Assembly (NCBI RefSeq): GCF_014191255.1
Contig: NZ_JACHWH010000001.1
Span: 1,116,001-1,180,000 of the forward strand
DNA length: 64,000 nt
Direction: 5' to 3'
Source of the DNA: Amycolatopsis bartoniae
Lineage (GTDB): Bacteria > Actinomycetota > Actinomycetes > Mycobacteriales > Pseudonocardiaceae
Part shown: one piece after another, positions 1 through 9,431 of the stretch
How positions within the stretch are numbered: position 1 is the stretch's first letter
How the letters are laid out: each line of letters starts with the position of its first letter
The notes under the pieces: generated by a model
Told to the model about the DNA's origin: nothing
The model's database searches: none
The model's input: the letters and a program-made list of their open reading frames with translations, nothing else
Position numbers and translations under genes: made by a program

Positions 1-1
1 C

Positions 2-1156
2 GTCCAGAAGCACATGGTGGCGGACCCGGACATCACGGTCGGCGCGTTCCTGTCCGGCGGCATCGACTCGACTGCGATCGCGGCGCTGGCCAAGGAGCAG
101 AACCCGAACCTGATCGCGTTCACCACCGGGTTCGAGCGCGAGGGCTACTCCGAGGTGGACGTGGCGGCCGAGTCCGCGGAGGCGATCGGCGTCCGGCACG
201 TGATCCGCACGGTGACCGCGGACGAGATGATGGAGTCGCTGCCGCTGATCGTCTGGTACCTCGACGACCCGGTGGCCGACCCGGCGCTGGTGCCGCTGTG
301 GTTCATCGCCCGCGAGGCCCGCAAGTACGTCAAGGCGGTGCTGTCGGGCGAGGGCTCGGACGAGCTGTTCGGCGGCTACACCATCTACAAGGAGCCCATC
401 TCGCTGGCGCCGTTCGAGAAGGTGCCGGGCGGGGTGCGGAAGCTGCTGGGCAAGGTGTCGGAGCGCATCCCGGAGGGCACGCGCGGCAAGGACCTGCTCC
501 GCCGCGGGGCCCTCACGCTGGAGGAGCGGTACTACGGCAACGCCCGCATCTTCCGCGACGACCAGTTGCGGAAGGTGCTGCGCAACTACGTCGAGGGCGT
601 CGGCCACCGCGACGTGACCGCGGAGCACTACCGCACGTCGGCGGGCTGGGACCCGGTCGCGCGCATGCAGCACGTGGACCTGTTCACCTGGCTGCGCGGG
701 GACATCCTGGTCAAGGCGGACAAGGTCACCATGGCCAACTCGCTGGAGCTGCGCGTCCCGTTCCTCGACAACGAGGTGTTCAAGGTCGCGGCGAGCATCC
801 CGCTCGACCAGAAGGTGACGAACGAGACCACGAAGTACGCGCTGCGCCGGGCGCTCGACGGCATCGTCCCCGCGCACGTGCTCAACCGCCGCAAGCTGGG
901 CTTCCCGGTGCCGATCAAGTTCTGGCTGCAGGACGAGATGTACGACTGGGCGCGCGGCATCGTGAACGACTCCCAGACCGACGCGCTCCTGGACAAGCCC
1001 GCCGTGCTGCGGATGCTGGAGGAGCACCGGGCGGGCACGCTCAACCACAGCAGGCGCATCTGGGCGCTGCTGGTGTTCATGCTGTGGCACGGCATCTTCA
1101 TCGAGCACCGCATCAAGCCCGAGATCCCGGAACCGGCCTATCCGGTGAAGATCTGA
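2..1156 (+). CDS. asnB: Asparagine synthase (glutamine-hydrolysing), C-terminal part, cut by window start
   Basis: The reading frame is already open at base 2, so only the C-terminal synthetase domain is visible; the N-terminal glutaminase domain lies outside the window. The domain makes asparagine, or amidates a related carboxylate, by beta-aspartyl-AMP formation. The ATP-pyrophosphatase P-loop SGGIDST lies near the start, and a second conserved stretch, GEGSDELFGGY, follows. The helical C-terminus with LELRVPFLD and the lysine-rich RRKLGFPVP loop is typical of AsnB. A strong bidirectional hairpin follows the stop. In M. tuberculosis Rv2201 (asnB) also precedes adoK, which supports AsnB here. 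A role in amidating a cell-wall precursor instead of free aspartate cannot be excluded. Confidence 0.93.
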   Translation, partial: VQKHMVADPDITVGAFLSGGIDSTAIAALAKEQNPNLIAFTTGFEREGYSEVDVAAESAEAIGVRHVIRTVTADEMMESLPLIVWYLDDPVADPALVPLWFIAREARKYVKAVLSGEGSDELFGGYTIYKEPISLAPFEKVPGGVRKLLGKVSERIPEGTRGKDLLRRGALTLEERYYGNARIFRDDQLRKVLRNYVEGVGHRDVTAEHYRTSAGWDPVARMQHVDLFTWLRGDILVKADKVTMANSLELRVPFLDNEVFKVAASIPLDQKVTNETTKYALRRALDGIVPAHVLNRRKLGFPVPIKFWLQDEMYDWARGIVNDSQTDALLDKPAVLRMLEEHRAGTLNHSRRIWALLVFMLWHGIFIEHRIKPEIPEPAYPVKI

Positions 1157-1169
1157 GGTTTTGGTGGCG

Positions 1170-1205
1170 AAAAGCCCCCTTCCGCGCCAGCGGGAGGGGG
1201 CTTTT
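1170..1205. terminator. Bidirectional intrinsic terminator after asnB
   Basis: An A-rich start, the stem AAAAGCCCCCT pairing with AGGGGGCTTTT and a short loop begin 14 bases after the asnB stop. The A and T runs flank both sides, so it could work on either strand. Confidence 0.8.
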
Positions 1206-1219
1206 GTATTGGAACCCCA

Positions 1220-1371
1220 GAGTTGGGTGGTCATCCCGTCGCCTGAAACCGCACCATCACTTTGAGTCAGGCCCGCAACCCTCGTGCTCGCGTGAGATCA
1301 CATGCCAAGCTTGCGGGCCTGGGTCAAAGTGATATGCACAAACCGCAGGCGACGGGATGACCACTCAACTC
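1220..1371. repeat. Long imperfect palindrome (element A, copy 1)
   Basis: Two arms of about 59 bases (1220-1278 and 1311-1371) are near-perfect reverse complements around a 32-base centre. Both arms carry GGTCATCCCGTCGCC at the outside and CCCGCAA at the inside. The same outer and inner motifs recur in a second palindrome at 60590-60709. The element lies between convergent asnB and adoK, with no open reading frame of its own. It may be a non-autonomous mobile or REP-like element, or a structured RNA or terminator. The rest of the gap (1372-1522) shows nothing recognisable. Confidence 0.75.
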
Positions 1372-1522
1372 GACCACCTCGCCAAGGCGAGATCCCTTTG
1401 GGCCCGGCCATCCCGGAGCCTGCCCGCCGGCGAGGCATTCTTTTAATCTTTGAAGCCGCGCTGCGCGCGAAAACCGTGCGTTGGGGCGCCCTTTTTGGTT
1501 GCGTTTCGCTGCCGTGCGAGGG

Positions 1523-2626
<1,104 letters not shown>

Positions 2627-2648
2627 CTAGCGTCTCACTGTGCCCATC

Positions 2649-2804
2649 ATGACCGAACCGGAAACACTCGCCGAACTCATCGACGACTGCGCCTCGATCC
2701 CCGCCGACCTGCGCGAACAGCACCAGGTCGCACCACTGCCGCCGGCGCCCCGCGCCTGGACGGTCGACGAAACGTGCCACTCCCAGGTGGCCGGCCTCGA
2801 CTGA
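2649..2804 (+). CDS. Small hypothetical protein, 51 residues
   Basis: A short ATG-initiated frame encodes an acidic 51-residue peptide (starts MTEPETLAEL, ends SQVAGLD). It contains one tryptophan and two cysteines and has no membrane segment or recognised domain. It sits alone between the adoK 5' end and a strong hairpin that would terminate it, which modestly supports expression. The ribosome-binding site is poor. It could equally be a remnant of a longer gene or a chance frame. Confidence 0.35.
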   Translation: MTEPETLAELIDDCASIPADLREQHQVAPLPPAPRAWTVDETCHSQVAGLD

Positions 2805-2821
2805 GGATCCAGCAGGACACG

Positions 2822-2863
2822 AAAAAGCGGGCGCGGGTCACACGACCCGCGCCCGCCCGTTTC
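2822..2863. terminator. Bidirectional hairpin terminator before erpA 3' end
   Basis: An A-run is followed by the stem GCGGGCGCGGGTC pairing with GACCCGCGCCCGC around a 4-base loop, then a short T-run. It lies 19 bases past the stop of erpA (minus strand) and just after the small plus-strand frame. Confidence 0.75.
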
Positions 2864-2881
2864 GTCAGCGGTGCGCCGGAC

Positions 2882-3244
2882 TCAGTGGAACGAGTCGCCG
2901 CAGGCGCAGGAACCCGTCGCGTTCGGGTTGTCGATCGTGAAGCCCTGCTTCTCGATGCTGTCGACGAAGTCGATCACCGCGTCCTGCACGTACGGAGCGC
3001 TCATGCGGTCCACGGCCACGCGCAGCCCGTCGAACTCGCGGAACAGGTCCCCGTCGAGCTCGCGCTCGTCGAAGAACAGCTGGTAGCGCAGGCCCGCGCA
3101 GCCACCCGGCTGGACGGCGATGCGCAGGTGCATGTCGTCGCGGCCCTCCTGCTCCAGCAGTGCCTTCGCCTTGGCAGCGGCAGCGGCGGTCACCGTCACG
3201 CCGTGGGTGTCGGTCTGCGGGGCGCCGGTCTCAGCGGTCGTCAT
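2882..3244 (-). CDS. erpA: Iron-sulfur cluster insertion protein, HesB/IscA (A-type) family
   Basis: This 120-residue A-type carrier passes Fe-S clusters to apo-enzymes in the cytosol. The three conserved ligand cysteines are present: C49 in QPGGCAGL and C113/C115 in the C-terminal GSCACGDSFH. Length and the N-terminal VTVTAAAAAKAKALL helix are typical. It is equivalent in position to Rv2204c. LipA, encoded 17 kb away, is one [4Fe-4S] enzyme that such carriers can supply; that link is inference. It is transcribed divergently from the DUF3043 gene. Confidence 0.92.
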   Translation of the reverse strand: MTTAETGAPQTDTHGVTVTAAAAAKAKALLEQEGRDDMHLRIAVQPGGCAGLRYQLFFDERELDGDLFREFDGLRVAVDRMSAPYVQDAVIDFVDSIEKQGFTIDNPNATGSCACGDSFH

Positions 3245-3408
3245 GGCTCTCCCTCAGGTGTTGCTCTGTGGCGGGTACGAATGCCTCCTGCAACCAGTCA
3301 ACATCGCCCGTCCCCGTTCTGTTCCACGCCGGGGCGTTCATCCCCCATGGTCCCACATCTTCACGACCGGGCGAACGGGCGCACGGACGCCTGCAATATC
3401 CTGGTCAC

Positions 3409-4074
3409 GTGAGGTTCTTGCGCCGCAGCGGCACTACCACCGAAGACAGCCCCGTCACCGAGGCCGCCGAGGTGGCCGAAAGCGTCGAATCTCACAATCG
3501 TGGGTTCACGCCGGCGAAGGGGCGCGCCACGCCGAAGCGCCGCGAGGCCGAGGGCAAGCGCCGCGGCCCCGTCGCGCCGCCGCCGCGCACCACGCGCGAG
3601 GCGATGAAGCGCAACCGCGAGCTGCGCAAGTCCAACCCGCAGTCGAAGGAAGACCGCCGCGCCGCCGCCAAGGAACGCCAGGCCCGCATGGCCGCGGGCG
3701 ACGAGCGGTACCTGCTCCCCCGCGACAAGGGCCCGGTCAAGGCGTACGTGCGGGACCTCGTGGACTCGCGCCGCAACCTCACCGGCCTGTTCATGCCGCT
3801 CGCCATCGTGGTGCTGGTCCTGATGATCACGCCGTTCCCGCTGCTGCAGCAGTACGTGACGCTGCTGTGCATGGTGCTGCTGGTCGCGATGGTCATCGAG
3901 GGCGTGCTCACCGGCCGCCGCGTCACGCGCCTGGCCAGGGAGAAGTTCCCGAAGGAGACCATCAACGGCCGCTCGCTGGGCTGGTACGCGTTCGTCCGGT
4001 CGAGCCAGGTCCGCAAGCTGCGGATGCCGAAGCCGCGGGTCAAGCCCGGCCAGCCGGTGCCCGAACCCAAGTAG
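3409..4074 (+). CDS. DUF3043 integral membrane protein
   Basis: The 221-residue protein has a long, strongly basic cytoplasmic N-terminus, roughly residues 1-120 and rich in R, K and E. Two adjacent membrane helices follow (around LTGLFMPLAIVVLVLMI and YVTLLCMVLLVAMVIEGV), then a basic C-terminal tail. This architecture is that of actinobacterial DUF3043 proteins, and the position matches Rv2206. The GTG at 3409 is chosen because the frame upstream of it runs antisense through erpA and lacks conservation-like features. Function is unknown. Confidence 0.85.
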   Translation: MRFLRRSGTTTEDSPVTEAAEVAESVESHNRGFTPAKGRATPKRREAEGKRRGPVAPPPRTTREAMKRNRELRKSNPQSKEDRRAAAKERQARMAAGDERYLLPRDKGPVKAYVRDLVDSRRNLTGLFMPLAIVVLVLMITPFPLLQQYVTLLCMVLLVAMVIEGVLTGRRVTRLAREKFPKETINGRSLGWYAFVRSSQVRKLRMPKPRVKPGQPVPEPK

Positions 4075-4109
4075 TTAGCCACGCGAAGGACTCCGGCTAG
4101 GCTGGGGTC

Positions 4110-5099
4110 ATGGAGTTTCGACGTCTCGGCCGTAGCGGACTCTCCGTCAGCGAGATCTCCTACGGCAACTGGCTCACCCACGGCTCGCAGATCGAGGAGG
4201 AGCAGGCGCAGGCCTGCATCAAGGCCGCCCTCGACGCGGGCATCACGACTTTCGACACGGCCGACGTGTACGCGAACACCGTGGCCGAGTCCGTGCTCGG
4301 GCGCGGGCTCGCCGGGCAGCGGCGCGAAAGCCTGGAGATCGCCACCAAGGTCTTCTGGCCGACCGGGCCGAAGGGGCCGAACGACAAGGGCCTGAGCCGC
4401 AAGCACATCCTCGAATCCTGCAACGCGTCGCTCAAGCGCCTGCAGACCGACTACGTCGACCTCTACCAGGCCCACCGGTTCGACCACTCGGTGCCGCTGG
4501 AGGAGACGTTCCTCGCGTTCTCCGACCTGGTCCGGCAGGGCAAGGTGCTCTACGTCGGCGTCTCGGAGTGGACCGCCGAGCAGATCACGCAGGGCGCGGC
4601 GCTGGCGCGTGAGCTGAAGGTGCCGTTCGTCTCGAACCAGCCGCAGTACAACATGCTGTGGCGCGTCATCGAGCCGCAGGTCGTGCCCGCCTCGGAGCGC
4701 GAGGGGCTGAGCCAGATCGTGTGGTCGCCCATCGCGCAGGGCGTGCTCACCGGGAAGTACAAGCCGGGCCAGGCGCCGCCCGCCGGGTCCCGCGCGGACC
4801 ACGAGGCGACCTCGAAGGCGGTGCAGCGCTACCTGCGGGACGAGGTGCTGGAGCGGGTGCAGAAGCTGGAGCCGCTGGCCGCGCAGGCCGGACTGTCGCT
4901 CGCGCAGCTCGCCGTGGCATGGGTGCTGCAGAACCCGAACGTCGCCTCGGCGATCATCGGCGCCTCCCGGCCGGAGCAGGTGCACGAGAACGTCAAGGCG
5001 GCCGGCGTGAAGCTGGACGCGGACCTGCTGAAGGCCATCGACGAGGTGCTCGAAGGCGTCGTCGAGACCGACCCCCGCCACACGCAGAGCCCTCGCTAG
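4110..5099 (+). CDS. Aldo/keto reductase (Kv-beta/YghZ-like)
   Basis: The 329-residue NADPH-dependent oxidoreductase has the TIM-barrel layout of the potassium-channel beta-subunit-like AKRs. It starts MEFRRLGRSGLSVSEISYGN and contains DTADVYANTVAES with the catalytic D and Y. It also has an ATKVFW lysine strand, DLYQAHRFD in place of the usual histidine strand, and a C-terminal cofactor-binding SAIIGASRPEQV. Substrate cannot be inferred. Its stop overlaps the stop of the convergent cytidylyltransferase gene by 4 bases. It has no counterpart in the M. tuberculosis block, so it is an insertion relative to the syntenic core. Confidence 0.88.
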   Translation: MEFRRLGRSGLSVSEISYGNWLTHGSQIEEEQAQACIKAALDAGITTFDTADVYANTVAESVLGRGLAGQRRESLEIATKVFWPTGPKGPNDKGLSRKHILESCNASLKRLQTDYVDLYQAHRFDHSVPLEETFLAFSDLVRQGKVLYVGVSEWTAEQITQGAALARELKVPFVSNQPQYNMLWRVIEPQVVPASEREGLSQIVWSPIAQGVLTGKYKPGQAPPAGSRADHEATSKAVQRYLRDEVLERVQKLEPLAAQAGLSLAQLAVAWVLQNPNVASAIIGASRPEQVHENVKAAGVKLDADLLKAIDEVLEGVVETDPRHTQSPR

Positions 5100-5788
5100 C
5101 GGGACAGGACCTGCCCGGCGACGACGAGGTCGTGCGGGTAGGTCACCTTCATGTTCTGCTCCTCCCCCGGCACCCAGTGCACGGGCAGCGCGGAGAAGCG
5201 TTCCATCACCGACGCCGTGTCGGTGCCCTCGAAGCCCTCGCTCGCGGCCTGCTCGTAGGCCGCGAGCAGGGGCTGCGCCCGGAAACCCTGCGGGGTCTGG
5301 GCACGCACGACCGTGCCGGGAGGGCGCGCGCCGAGCGTGTCGCCGTCGGCGCCAAAGATGTCGTCCGCGGCCAGGCCCGGCATCGCGCCACCGTGTTCGC
5401 GGGCGACGCGCAGGACCTCGATGATCAGGTTCGGGGTGACCAGCGGGCGGGCGCCGTCGTGCAGGAGGACGGTGTCGACGGCACCGGCTCCGATGCGCCC
5501 GGCCAGGTGGCGCAGCGCGTTCAGTTCCGACTCCTGGCGCGAGCCGCCGCCGTGCACGACCTCGACGTCCGCGGGTTCGGCGTCGACGACCTCGCGGACC
5601 AGCTCCTCGTCCTGCGGGCGCGTGACCAGCACCAGCACACCGACCTCGGGCACCTTCGCGAACGCCGACAGCGACCACGACACGATCCGGCGCCCGGCCA
5701 GCGGCAGGAACACCTTGTTGAGGTTCGCGCCGACGCGCGTGCCCGCGCCGCTGGCCAGGATCACGCCTGCTGCCGAAGGTTCACTCAC
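5096..5788 (-). CDS. ispD: IspD-type 2-C-methyl-D-erythritol 4-phosphate cytidylyltransferase
   Basis: The 230-residue nucleotidyltransferase has the IspD glycine-rich loop ASGAGTRVG and K25 for CTP binding, LLHDGARP for the metal aspartate, the QTPQGF motif, and a C-terminal NMKVTYPHDL with the substrate lysine. In the non-mevalonate isoprenoid pathway such enzymes make CDP-methylerythritol. Two points are unusual: ispF is not adjacent, and the acceptor region reads GTDTASVME where TDDAS is common. It may therefore be a second, divergent paralogue or a related sugar-alcohol cytidylyltransferase (TarI-like). The start is GTG, 31 bases from the divergent cobT start. Confidence 0.75.
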   Translation of the reverse strand: MSEPSAAGVILASGAGTRVGANLNKVFLPLAGRRIVSWSLSAFAKVPEVGVLVLVTRPQDEELVREVVDAEPADVEVVHGGGSRQESELNALRHLAGRIGAGAVDTVLLHDGARPLVTPNLIIEVLRVAREHGGAMPGLAADDIFGADGDTLGARPPGTVVRAQTPQGFRAQPLLAAYEQAASEGFEGTDTASVMERFSALPVHWVPGEEQNMKVTYPHDLVVAGQVLSR

Positions 5789-5819
5789 ATCGCGGAATGG
5801 TAGGCGCTAGGTTGACGGC

Positions 5820-6866
5820 GTGAGTCGACCCGCGTTCACCGACGTCCCCCAGCCCGACGAGCTCGCGCGCGCCGAAGCCCGCCGACGGCACGCGACGCTG
5901 CTCAAGCCCGTGGAGTCCCTCGGCAGGCTGGAGGAGCTGGGTGCGTGGATCGCCGCGTGCCAGGGCGTGTGCCCGCCGCGCCCGTTCCAGCGGCCCCGCG
6001 TGGTGATCTTCGCCGCGGACCACGGGATCGCGGCGAAGGGCGTCTCGGCGTATCCGCAGGAGACGACGGCGCAGCTGGTGGACGCGCTGGTCAAGGGCAC
6101 TGGCGTGCCGAACGCGCTCGCGGGCGTGGCGGGCGCGGGGCTGCGGGTGGTGGACGTGGGCGTCGACGCGGACACGGCGGTACAGGAGTTCAAGGTGCGC
6201 CGCGGATCGGGGTCGATCGACACCGAGGACGCGCTCACCGAGGCCGAGGTGGAGGCCGCGTTGCGGGCGGGCGTGGAGATCGCCAACGCGGAGGTCGACG
6301 CGGGCGCGGACCTGCTGGTGGCCGGTGACCTGGGCGTCGGGGTCAGCACGCCGTCGGCGGTGCTGGTCGCGGCGCTGACGGGGACCGAGCCGGTGGCCGT
6401 GGTGGGCCGGGGCTCGGGCATCGACGACAACGCGTGGATGCGCAAGGCCGCCGCGATCCGCGACGCGTTGCGCCGCGCCCGGACGGTGCTGGCCGACCCG
6501 CTGGCGCTGCTGCGCACGTCCGCGGGAGCCGACCTGGCCGCCATGACGGGCTTCCTGGCGCAGGCCGCGGTCCGCCGGACACCGGTACTGCTGGACGGCC
6601 TGACGTCGGTCGCGGCGGCGCTGGTGGCCGAGGAGCTGGTGCCGAACGCGCGGGCATGGTGGCTCGCGGCGAGCCGCTGCGCGGAGCCCGCGCACGACCT
6701 GGCGCTGGAGCACCTGGACCTGAAACCGGTGCTGGACCTGAACATCCGCCTCGGCGAGGCCGCCGGGGCGCTCGCCGCGCTCCCGCTGCTCACCATGGCC
6801 GTGCGGGTGCTCACCGACGTGGCCACCTACGAAGAAGCCGAGGTCACCGCACCCTCGGCACCGTGA
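5820..6866 (+). CDS. cobT: Nicotinate-nucleotide--dimethylbenzimidazole phosphoribosyltransferase
   Basis: The 348-residue enzyme activates the lower ligand of cobalamin by moving ribose-phosphate from nicotinate mononucleotide to dimethylbenzimidazole. Family marks include KPVESLGRLEELG near the N-terminus, FAADHGIAAKGVSAYP, the glycine-rich GDLGVGVSTPSAV, and the C-terminal catalytic glutamate E313 in NIRLGEAAGA. Start codon is GTG. The position equals Rv2207, but cobS, which follows it in M. tuberculosis, is absent here. No cobalamin riboswitch fits in the 31-base gap upstream. A strong hairpin follows the stop. Confidence 0.93.
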   Translation: MSRPAFTDVPQPDELARAEARRRHATLLKPVESLGRLEELGAWIAACQGVCPPRPFQRPRVVIFAADHGIAAKGVSAYPQETTAQLVDALVKGTGVPNALAGVAGAGLRVVDVGVDADTAVQEFKVRRGSGSIDTEDALTEAEVEAALRAGVEIANAEVDAGADLLVAGDLGVGVSTPSAVLVAALTGTEPVAVVGRGSGIDDNAWMRKAAAIRDALRRARTVLADPLALLRTSAGADLAAMTGFLAQAAVRRTPVLLDGLTSVAAALVAEELVPNARAWWLAASRCAEPAHDLALEHLDLKPVLDLNIRLGEAAGALAALPLLTMAVRVLTDVATYEEAEVTAPSAP

Positions 6867-6903
6867 AAAAAGGCCGCCGCCCCCACAGCGGGGACGGCGG
6901 CCT
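6865..6903. terminator. Bidirectional terminator between cobT and ilvE
   Basis: Six A residues are followed by AGGCCGCCG(CCCC) pairing with (GGGG)ACGGCGGCCT around a short loop. It sits between the convergent cobT and ilvE stops. Confidence 0.8.
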
Positions 6904-6918
6904 CGGAACGGACAGGGG

Positions 6919-8022
6919 TCAGGACAGCGGGTGCATCCAGCCGTGCGGGTCGGGGCGGGTGCCCTCCTGCACGCCGATCAGCTCGGCGCGCAGCTTCATC
7001 GTCACCTCGCCCGGCTCGCCGCCGTTGACGAGGAAGCCGCCGTTCGCGTGCTTCACCCGGCCGACCGGCGTGATCACGGCGGCGGTCCCGCACGCGAACA
7101 CCTCCGTCAGCTCGCCGGACGCGGCGTCCTTCTCCCACTCCTCCGTGGAGATGCGCCGCTCCTCGACCTCGTGGCCGAAGTCCTGGGCGAGCCGCAGCAG
7201 CGAGCTGCGCGTGATGCCCGGCAGCAGCGAACCGCTCAGCTCGGGCGTCACCACGCGGGCGTCGGCACCGGAGCCGTAGACGAAGAACAGGTTCATCCCG
7301 CCCATCTCCTCGACCCAGCGCCGCTCGACCGCGTCGAGCCACACCACCTGGTCACAGCCCTGCTCGACGGCCTGTGCCTGCGCGAGGAACGACGCCGCGT
7401 AGTTGCCCGCGCACTTCGCCGCACCCGTGCCGCCGGGCGCCGCCCGCACGTACTCCGTGGACAGCCACACGCTCACCGGCTTGACACCGCCGGTGAAGTA
7501 GGAGCCCGCGGGCGAGGCGATGAGCGAGTACAGGTACTCGTCCGCCGGCGCGTTCACGCCGAGCCCCACCGAGGTGGAGATCATGAACGGCCGCAGGTAC
7601 AGCGTGTCACCCGTGCGGGTGGGCACCCACCGCTCGTCGGCGGCCACCAGCTCCCGCAGCGAGGCGAGGAACAGCTCGTCCGGCAGCTCCGGCATGGCCA
7701 GCCGGTGGGCGGAATCGCGGAAACGCGCGGCGTTGGCCTCCGGCCGGAACGCGGCGATCGACCCGTCGGGCTGGCGGTACGCCTTGAGGCCCTCGAAGAT
7801 CGCCTGCCCGTAGTGCAGCACCGAGGTGGCCGGGTCCAGCGTCACGGCCTCGTACGGCCGCAGCCCGGCGTCGTGCCAGCCGTGCTCGGCGTTCCAGCGG
7901 ACGGTGACCATGTGGTCGGTGAAGTAACGACCGAAACCCGGAGCCGCCAGTACCTCCGCTACGCGCTCCGCCGGGGCGGGAGACGGGTTCGGGGTACGGG
8001 TGAAGGGCATGGTCGTCGTCAT
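6919..8022 (-). CDS. ilvE: Branched-chain amino acid aminotransferase
   Basis: The 367-residue PLP enzyme (fold type IV) interconverts leucine, isoleucine and valine with their 2-oxo acids. The Schiff-base lysine is K203 in [29 protein letters not shown] and the C-terminal [14 protein letters not shown] phosphate loop are diagnostic of the actinobacterial BCAT class. Its place after cobT matches Rv2210c. A 95-base gap separates it from a divergent small membrane-protein gene and must hold both promoters. Function is confident; broader amino-donor range is unknown. Confidence 0.94.
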   Translation of the reverse strand: MTTTMPFTRTPNPSPAPAERVAEVLAAPGFGRYFTDHMVTVRWNAEHGWHDAGLRPYEAVTLDPATSVLHYGQAIFEGLKAYRQPDGSIAAFRPEANAARFRDSAHRLAMPELPDELFLASLRELVAADERWVPTRTGDTLYLRPFMISTSVGLGVNAPADEYLYSLIASPAGSYFTGGVKPVSVWLSTEYVRAAPGGTGAAKCAGNYAASFLAQAQAVEQGCDQVVWLDAVERRWVEEMGGMNLFFVYGSGADARVVTPELSGSLLPGITRSSLLRLAQDFGHEVEERRISTEEWEKDAASGELTEVFACGTAAVITPVGRVKHANGGFLVNGGEPGEVTMKLRAELIGVQEGTRPDPHGWMHPLS

Positions 8023-8117
8023 CGCTACAGGATATCCCTTAGTCGGACGTCCGAGAATGTCCTCCTGCCTTGCTTCGGTTCCCGCCGAAGCCGCCGCGGA
8101 GTCTCTAGGATGCTGGG

Positions 8118-8402
8118 GTGACGGAAAACAGTGTGTCCGCGGGCGCGGCTTCGGACGTCAAGACGCTGGGAGCGGCCGCGCTGCTCACCTACAGCGCCGG
8201 CGTGCTGCTGCTCGTCGGTTACCTCCTGCTCGGCGTGTTCGGCGCGATCCTCGGGGCCGTCGGCGCCGTCTTCGGCGTCATCTGGTGGCGCAGGACGCAC
8301 GACGACAAGGTGTTCCCGCGCGACCTGTCGGTGAAGTCGCTCGTCGTGCTGGTCGTGGTGGCCGTCGCGGTCACGCTGCTCGCGTTCGCGCTGGCGGCCT
8401 GA
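8118..8402 (+). CDS. Small two-helix membrane protein
   Basis: The 94-residue GTG-initiated protein has a first long hydrophobic segment (about residues 17-56, [21 protein letters not shown] onward), a short basic or acidic linker [14 protein letters not shown], and a second helix of valines, alanines and leucines at the C-terminus. No enzymatic motif is visible. Its 3' end overlaps the convergent membrane-protein gene by 32 bases. It is a conserved-type hypothetical; nothing in the context gives a role. Confidence 0.65.
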   Translation: MTENSVSAGAASDVKTLGAAALLTYSAGVLLLVGYLLLGVFGAILGAVGAVFGVIWWRRTHDDKVFPRDLSVKSLVVLVVVAVAVTLLAFALAA

Positions 8403-9345
8403 CCAGCAGCACGCCCACGGCGAGCACGCCCACCGCAATCAGCAGGTCCGGCCCCGGCACCCACGCCAGCAGCGTCACCGCCAGCGCGGCGCTCGCCACC
8501 GCCCGCGCGTCGCGGCGCCGGGCGGACAGCGTCAGCAGGCTGGTCACCAGCACCTCGGCCAGCGCCAGCGCCGCGGCCACCAGCAGCGCCCGGGACGGGT
8601 CCAGCAGCGCCGCGCCGACGGCCGCCAGCAGTCCACACAGGACCGAGCCGGACGGCCTCGGCAACGTTCCCCGCGCCTGGGTCAGCGCGCCCAGCGCGGC
8701 GGGCACGGCCGCGATCACCACTACTCCGGCCAGCAGCGGCTCGATCGCCTGCCCGTCGACCGCGGCGAGCAGGTCCCGCAGCGGCGCGCCGGACAGCCCC
8801 AGCCGCACCGGGCCGAGCTGGTAGAGCGCCGCCGCGCACACCACGAGCCCGGCGGCGACAGTACCCGCCAGCCACCGGTCCGGCTTCCGCCCGGCCAGCA
8901 GGGGGAAGAGCACAGCCGCGGCGGCGAACAGCCCGGTCCACCCCGGCCCGCTGCCCGTCCCCCGTTCCGGTGCGATCGCCAAACACAGCGCGACGACCCC
9001 GGCCGCGCCCACCAGCACGATGCCCAGCAGCCAGCCCCGCCAGTAGCGGGCGAGCACCAGCCCGGACGCGTCCGCGACGGTCACCACCAGCACGACGGCC
9101 ACCGCGACCGGCACGCGGTACTGCGGCAGCAGGTAGGTCCCGCAGGCGGAGGCGAACACCGGCACCACGCCGAGGCGGGCCACCAGCCGCGCGCCCTCGG
9201 CCAGCGGTGCCGCGCGCGGCGGCACTTCGGGCCGCGGCAGGCACCACACGAGCAGCCCCGCCAGCACGACCCCGGCCGGCAGCCACCAGCCGCCACCGGC
9301 GGCGCCGAGCGCCAGCGCGATGCCCAGTCCCGCGGCGAGCCGCAC
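8371..9345 (-). CDS. Multi-pass integral membrane protein
   Basis: The 324-residue protein is almost entirely hydrophobic, with about ten predicted membrane helices rich in A, V, L and G and very few charges. A few loops (RPEVPPRAAPLAEGAR, ARYWRGW, AGRKPDRW) break it up. The N-terminal ACGTYLLP and the general pattern hint at an amino-acid permease-like (APC) fold, but no signature is clear. Start is GTG close to the pepA promoter. It is not cobS, although that gene would be expected near here by synteny. Function is unassigned. Confidence 0.65.
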   Translation of the reverse strand: MRLAAGLGIALALGAAGGGWWLPAGVVLAGLLVWCLPRPEVPPRAAPLAEGARLVARLGVVPVFASACGTYLLPQYRVPVAVAVVLVVTVADASGLVLARYWRGWLLGIVLVGAAGVVALCLAIAPERGTGSGPGWTGLFAAAAVLFPLLAGRKPDRWLAGTVAAGLVVCAAALYQLGPVRLGLSGAPLRDLLAAVDGQAIEPLLAGVVVIAAVPAALGALTQARGTLPRPSGSVLCGLLAAVGAALLDPSRALLVAAALALAEVLVTSLLTLSARRRDARAVASAALAVTLLAWVPGPDLLIAVGVLAVGVLLVRPPARTRAA

Positions 9346-9431
9346 GGCACGTCACCTGCCTCTCCCGTTCACCGGCCGCCTTATTAGCATGGCAAACCAT
9401 CCACATCGTCCACGCGCGCGAGGAGCCATAA

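Noticed and set aside
298..1332. Long plus-strand frame inside asnB (344 residues)
   Set aside because: It is a shadow of the asnB frame: very rich in R, G, A and P, with no domain and no ribosome site.
3492..5678. Minus-strand frame of 728 residues over DUF3043, aldo/keto reductase and ispD
   Set aside because: Antisense to three recognisable genes, with arginine and glycine-rich low-information sequence.
5789..5819. Cobalamin riboswitch before cobT
   Set aside because: Only 31 bases separate the divergent genes, far too short for the aptamer.
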